Positions 14,161 to 15,816 of a DNA stretch of 15,816 nucleotides are shown here, in pieces. Within the stretch, counting starts at the first letter, position 1, and the number at the start of each line of letters is the position of its first letter. Both the position numbers and the translations under genes were made by a program. This DNA comes from an uncultured Clostridiaceae bacterium. Its GTDB lineage: Bacteria > Bacillota > Clostridia > Oscillospirales > Ruminococcaceae. The notes beneath the pieces are model-generated. The model did not search any database. It was not told the origin of the DNA and saw nothing but the letters and a program-made list of their open reading frames with translations. The DNA lies in the NCBI GenBank assembly GCA_946411985.1, contig CAMKFY010000015.1, positions 1 through 15,816 on the forward strand, written 5' to 3'.

Positions 14161-15438
14161 ATGTTAGATATAAAATTTATTAAAGAAAATAAAGATTTAG
14201 TAAAAGAAAATATGAAGAAGAAATTTCAAGAAGATAAAATAAATTTGGTAGATGAAGTAATATCAATATACAATGAATATATTGTTGTTAAGGGCAAGTG
14301 TGACGAAATAAGAGCTTTTATAAATAAAAAAAGCAAAAATATGGTAACATTAATTAAAGAAAATACTGAAGAGGTAGAAAATGTTAAAAAAGAAATTTCT
14401 AAAAAAAAAGACGAACTTAATCTTTTACAAGAGGGTGAGAAAAAACTTTTAACTAAAATGCGAGAAAAGCAGATGCTTATTCCAAACATAATAGATAAAA
14501 CTGTTCCTATAGGTAAAGACGATAGTGAAAATGTTGAAGTTGAGAAATTTTTAGTTCCTAAGGAATTAGATTATGAAATACCATATCATGTAGACATTAT
14601 GGAACAGTTCAATGGAATAGATTTAGATAGTGCTAGAAAGGTAAGCGGTAATGGTTTTTATTATTTGTCTGGTGACATAGCGCGGCTTCATTCTGCAATT
14701 CTTTCTTATGCTAGGGATTTTATAATAGATAGAGGTTTTAGATATTATATACCACCATATATGATACATGGTGAAATAGTAAATGGCGTTATGAGCTTTT
14801 CTGAAATGCAAAATATGATGTATAAAATAGAAGGGGAGGATTTATATTTAATAGGAACTAGTGAGCATTCTATGATAGGCAAATATGTAGATAGCATATT
14901 GGAAGAAGATGAGTTGCCTATAAAAAATACAAGTTTTTCGCCGTGTTTTAGGAAGGAAGTTGGAGCACACGGCATAGAAGAAAGGGGTGTTTATAGAATA
15001 CATCAATTTGAAAAGCAGGAGATGGTGGTTTTGTGTAAACCGCAAGACAGTATGAAATTCTTTTATGAAATATTAAAAAACACGGTAGATTTTTTTGTTT
15101 CATTAAATATACCTGTTAGAACTTTAGAATGCTGTTCGGGCGATCTTGCAGATTTGAAGGTTAAAAGCATAGATGTTGAAAGTTGGTCTCCCAGGCAGAA
15201 AAAATATTTTGAGGTGGGCAGTTGTTCCAATCTTGGTGATGCTCAAGCTAGGCGTCTTAAAATAAGAGTTAAAGGGAAAGATGGGAAATATTTTGTTCAC
15301 ACTTTAAATAATACTTTAGTGGCGCCACCTAGAATGTTGATATCATTTTTAGAAAATAATTACAATCAAGACAAAACGGTTACAATACCTGAAGTTTTAC
15401 AAAAGTATATGGGTGGGAAAAAAATTATTACTAAATAA
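14161..15438 (+). CDS. serS: Seryl-tRNA synthetase
   Basis: SerRS charges tRNA-Ser with serine. The 425-residue protein has the N-terminal long coiled-coil tRNA-binding arm (about 1-110, lysine/glutamate rich) and the class II core. Motif 2 begins FRKEVGAHGIEERG (from residue 263) and continues through HQFEKQEM. Motif 3 is NNTLVAPPR (Arg391), followed by FLEN and IPEVLQKYMGG. Motif 3 replaces the usual bacterial SGLAVGR with LVAPPR, and the segment around LIGTSEHSMIGKY also differs from the common TAEVP form. I recall this subtype from Clostridia but cannot check it. The start ATG touches the parB stop (TAA-ATG), and AAGGGAG lies inside the parB end, so it is likely co-transcribed with parAB. 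Confidence 0.95.
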   Translation: MLDIKFIKENKDLVKENMKKKFQEDKINLVDEVISIYNEYIVVKGKCDEIRAFINKKSKNMVTLIKENTEEVENVKKEISKKKDELNLLQEGEKKLLTKMREKQMLIPNIIDKTVPIGKDDSENVEVEKFLVPKELDYEIPYHVDIMEQFNGIDLDSARKVSGNGFYYLSGDIARLHSAILSYARDFIIDRGFRYYIPPYMIHGEIVNGVMSFSEMQNMMYKIEGEDLYLIGTSEHSMIGKYVDSILEEDELPIKNTSFSPCFRKEVGAHGIEERGVYRIHQFEKQEMVVLCKPQDSMKFFYEILKNTVDFFVSLNIPVRTLECCSGDLADLKVKSIDVESWSPRQKKYFEVGSCSNLGDAQARRLKIRVKGKDGKYFVHTLNNTLVAPPRMLISFLENNYNQDKTVTIPEVLQKYMGGKKIITK

Positions 15439-15458
15439 TTTTAATTACTCATTAATAG

Positions 15459-15563
15459 TATTTAAATTAATTTTTTAAAAAATATTATTGCGTAGGCTTA
15501 TTTGTTGAAAAGTAAGTGGAAATAAAATTTTAATAATAATAAATTTGAATATATTTAATATTT
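15459..15563. repeat. 105-bp direct repeat, copy 1
   Basis: This segment recurs at 15712-15816 with one difference in 105 (A at 15508, C at 15761). It begins 21 bases after the serS stop. It contains a perfect AT palindrome ATTTTTTAAAAAAT (15470-15483), a less AT-biased centre (TTGCGTAGGCTTATTTGTTG) and an AT-rich tail. I see no gene of useful length in it. It would be transcribed in the serS 3' region. Confidence 0.95.
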
Positions 15564-15582
15564 TTGTTTAAAATTTATATTT

Positions 15583-15620
15583 AAATTTGCTATATTTTTA
15601 ATATGTAGCAAATTTTTTTT
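15583..15620 (+). terminator. Terminator-like hairpin after serS and repeat copy 1
   Basis: AAATTTGCTA (15583-15592) pairs perfectly with TAGCAAATTT (15606-15615), and up to three more pairs can close the loop. T continues to 15620. It lies about 145 bases after the serS stop and is the first good terminator candidate of the parA-parB-serS transcript. Confidence 0.7.
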
Positions 15621-15711
15621 GCAAACTTAATAATTATTATTTAAATTTTTTTATTATTTATTAATAATATTTGGGCTATATTTAGTATAATATTAGAGCT
15701 TTAGTAATGTA
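15621..15711. other. AT-rich spacer between the two repeats
   Basis: This is very AT-rich non-coding sequence. TATAAT occurs at 15686-15691, about 20 bases before copy 2, but I find no convincing -35 at the right distance. Nothing else is recognised. Confidence 0.4.
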
Positions 15712-15816
15712 TATTTAAATTAATTTTTTAAAAAATATTATTGCGTAGGCTTATTTGTTGCAAAGTAAGTGGAAATAAAATTTTAATAATAATAAATTTG
15801 AATATATTTAATATTT
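15712..15816. repeat. 105-bp direct repeat, copy 2 (reaches window edge)
   Basis: This is 104 of 105 identical to 15459-15563 and is displaced by 253 bases. It runs to the last base of the window, so the repeat may be longer than 105 bp and more copies may follow. It is not preceded by a gene after the hairpin at 15583-15620. Confidence 0.95.

Noticed and set aside
15459..15816. CRISPR array
   Set aside because: The repeat unit is at least 105 bp, there are only two copies, the spacing is 148 bp, and no cas gene is near.

Overview
The window is a low-GC (about 30% by eye) stretch of a Firmicutes chromosome. The complete Spo0A response regulator, the rpmH-rnpA-yidD-yidC-jag-mnmE-mnmG-rsmG-parA-parB order and A/T-biased codon use point to class Clostridia. 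The parB-serS junction and the SerRS subtype fit, from memory, an Oscillospirales/Ruminococcaceae-like lineage. I cannot name a species. Nothing looks phage- or plasmid-borne; this is origin-proximal core chromosome.

Layout. Bases 1-3007 hold the 3' end of gyrB and all of gyrA on the + strand, with a near-consensus parS site between them. A hairpin at 3025-3048 separates gyrA from two convergent minus-strand genes, spo0A (3066-3833) and tsaD (4145-5152). The 311-base gap between those two is the spo0A control region. It has two exact Spo0A boxes, a plausible sigma-A promoter and a 14-base palindrome. The 522-base gap from tsaD to rpmH has no gene. It carries a textbook TTGACA-N17-TATAAT promoter framed by a 9-bp inverted repeat.

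From 5675 to 12290 a co-oriented cluster runs rpmH, rnpA, yidD, yidC, jag, mnmE, mnmG, rsmG and ends at a good intrinsic terminator (12341-12375). It makes ribosomal protein L34, the RNase P protein, membrane-insertion factors, an RNA-binding KH-R3H protein, the tRNA wobble-uridine modification pair and a 16S rRNA methyltransferase. A second parS site and a promoter then precede parA-parB-serS (12504-15438), the chromosome partition pair followed by seryl-tRNA synthetase. Downstream of serS are two nearly identical 105-bp direct repeats, 253 bp apart, with a terminator-like hairpin between them.

Most of this is ordinary housekeeping DNA and I do not see a new multi-gene system. The points worth following are: (i) a Spo0A whose phospho-acceptor aspartate is glutamate and whose acidic pocket is lost, while its DNA-binding domain and upstream Spo0A boxes are intact; (ii) the repeat pair after serS; (iii) parS sites at gyrA and parA; (iv) a gene order that differs from the usual dnaA-centred arrangement, with no dnaA or DnaA-box cluster visible; and (v) the inverted repeat around the rpmH promoter.
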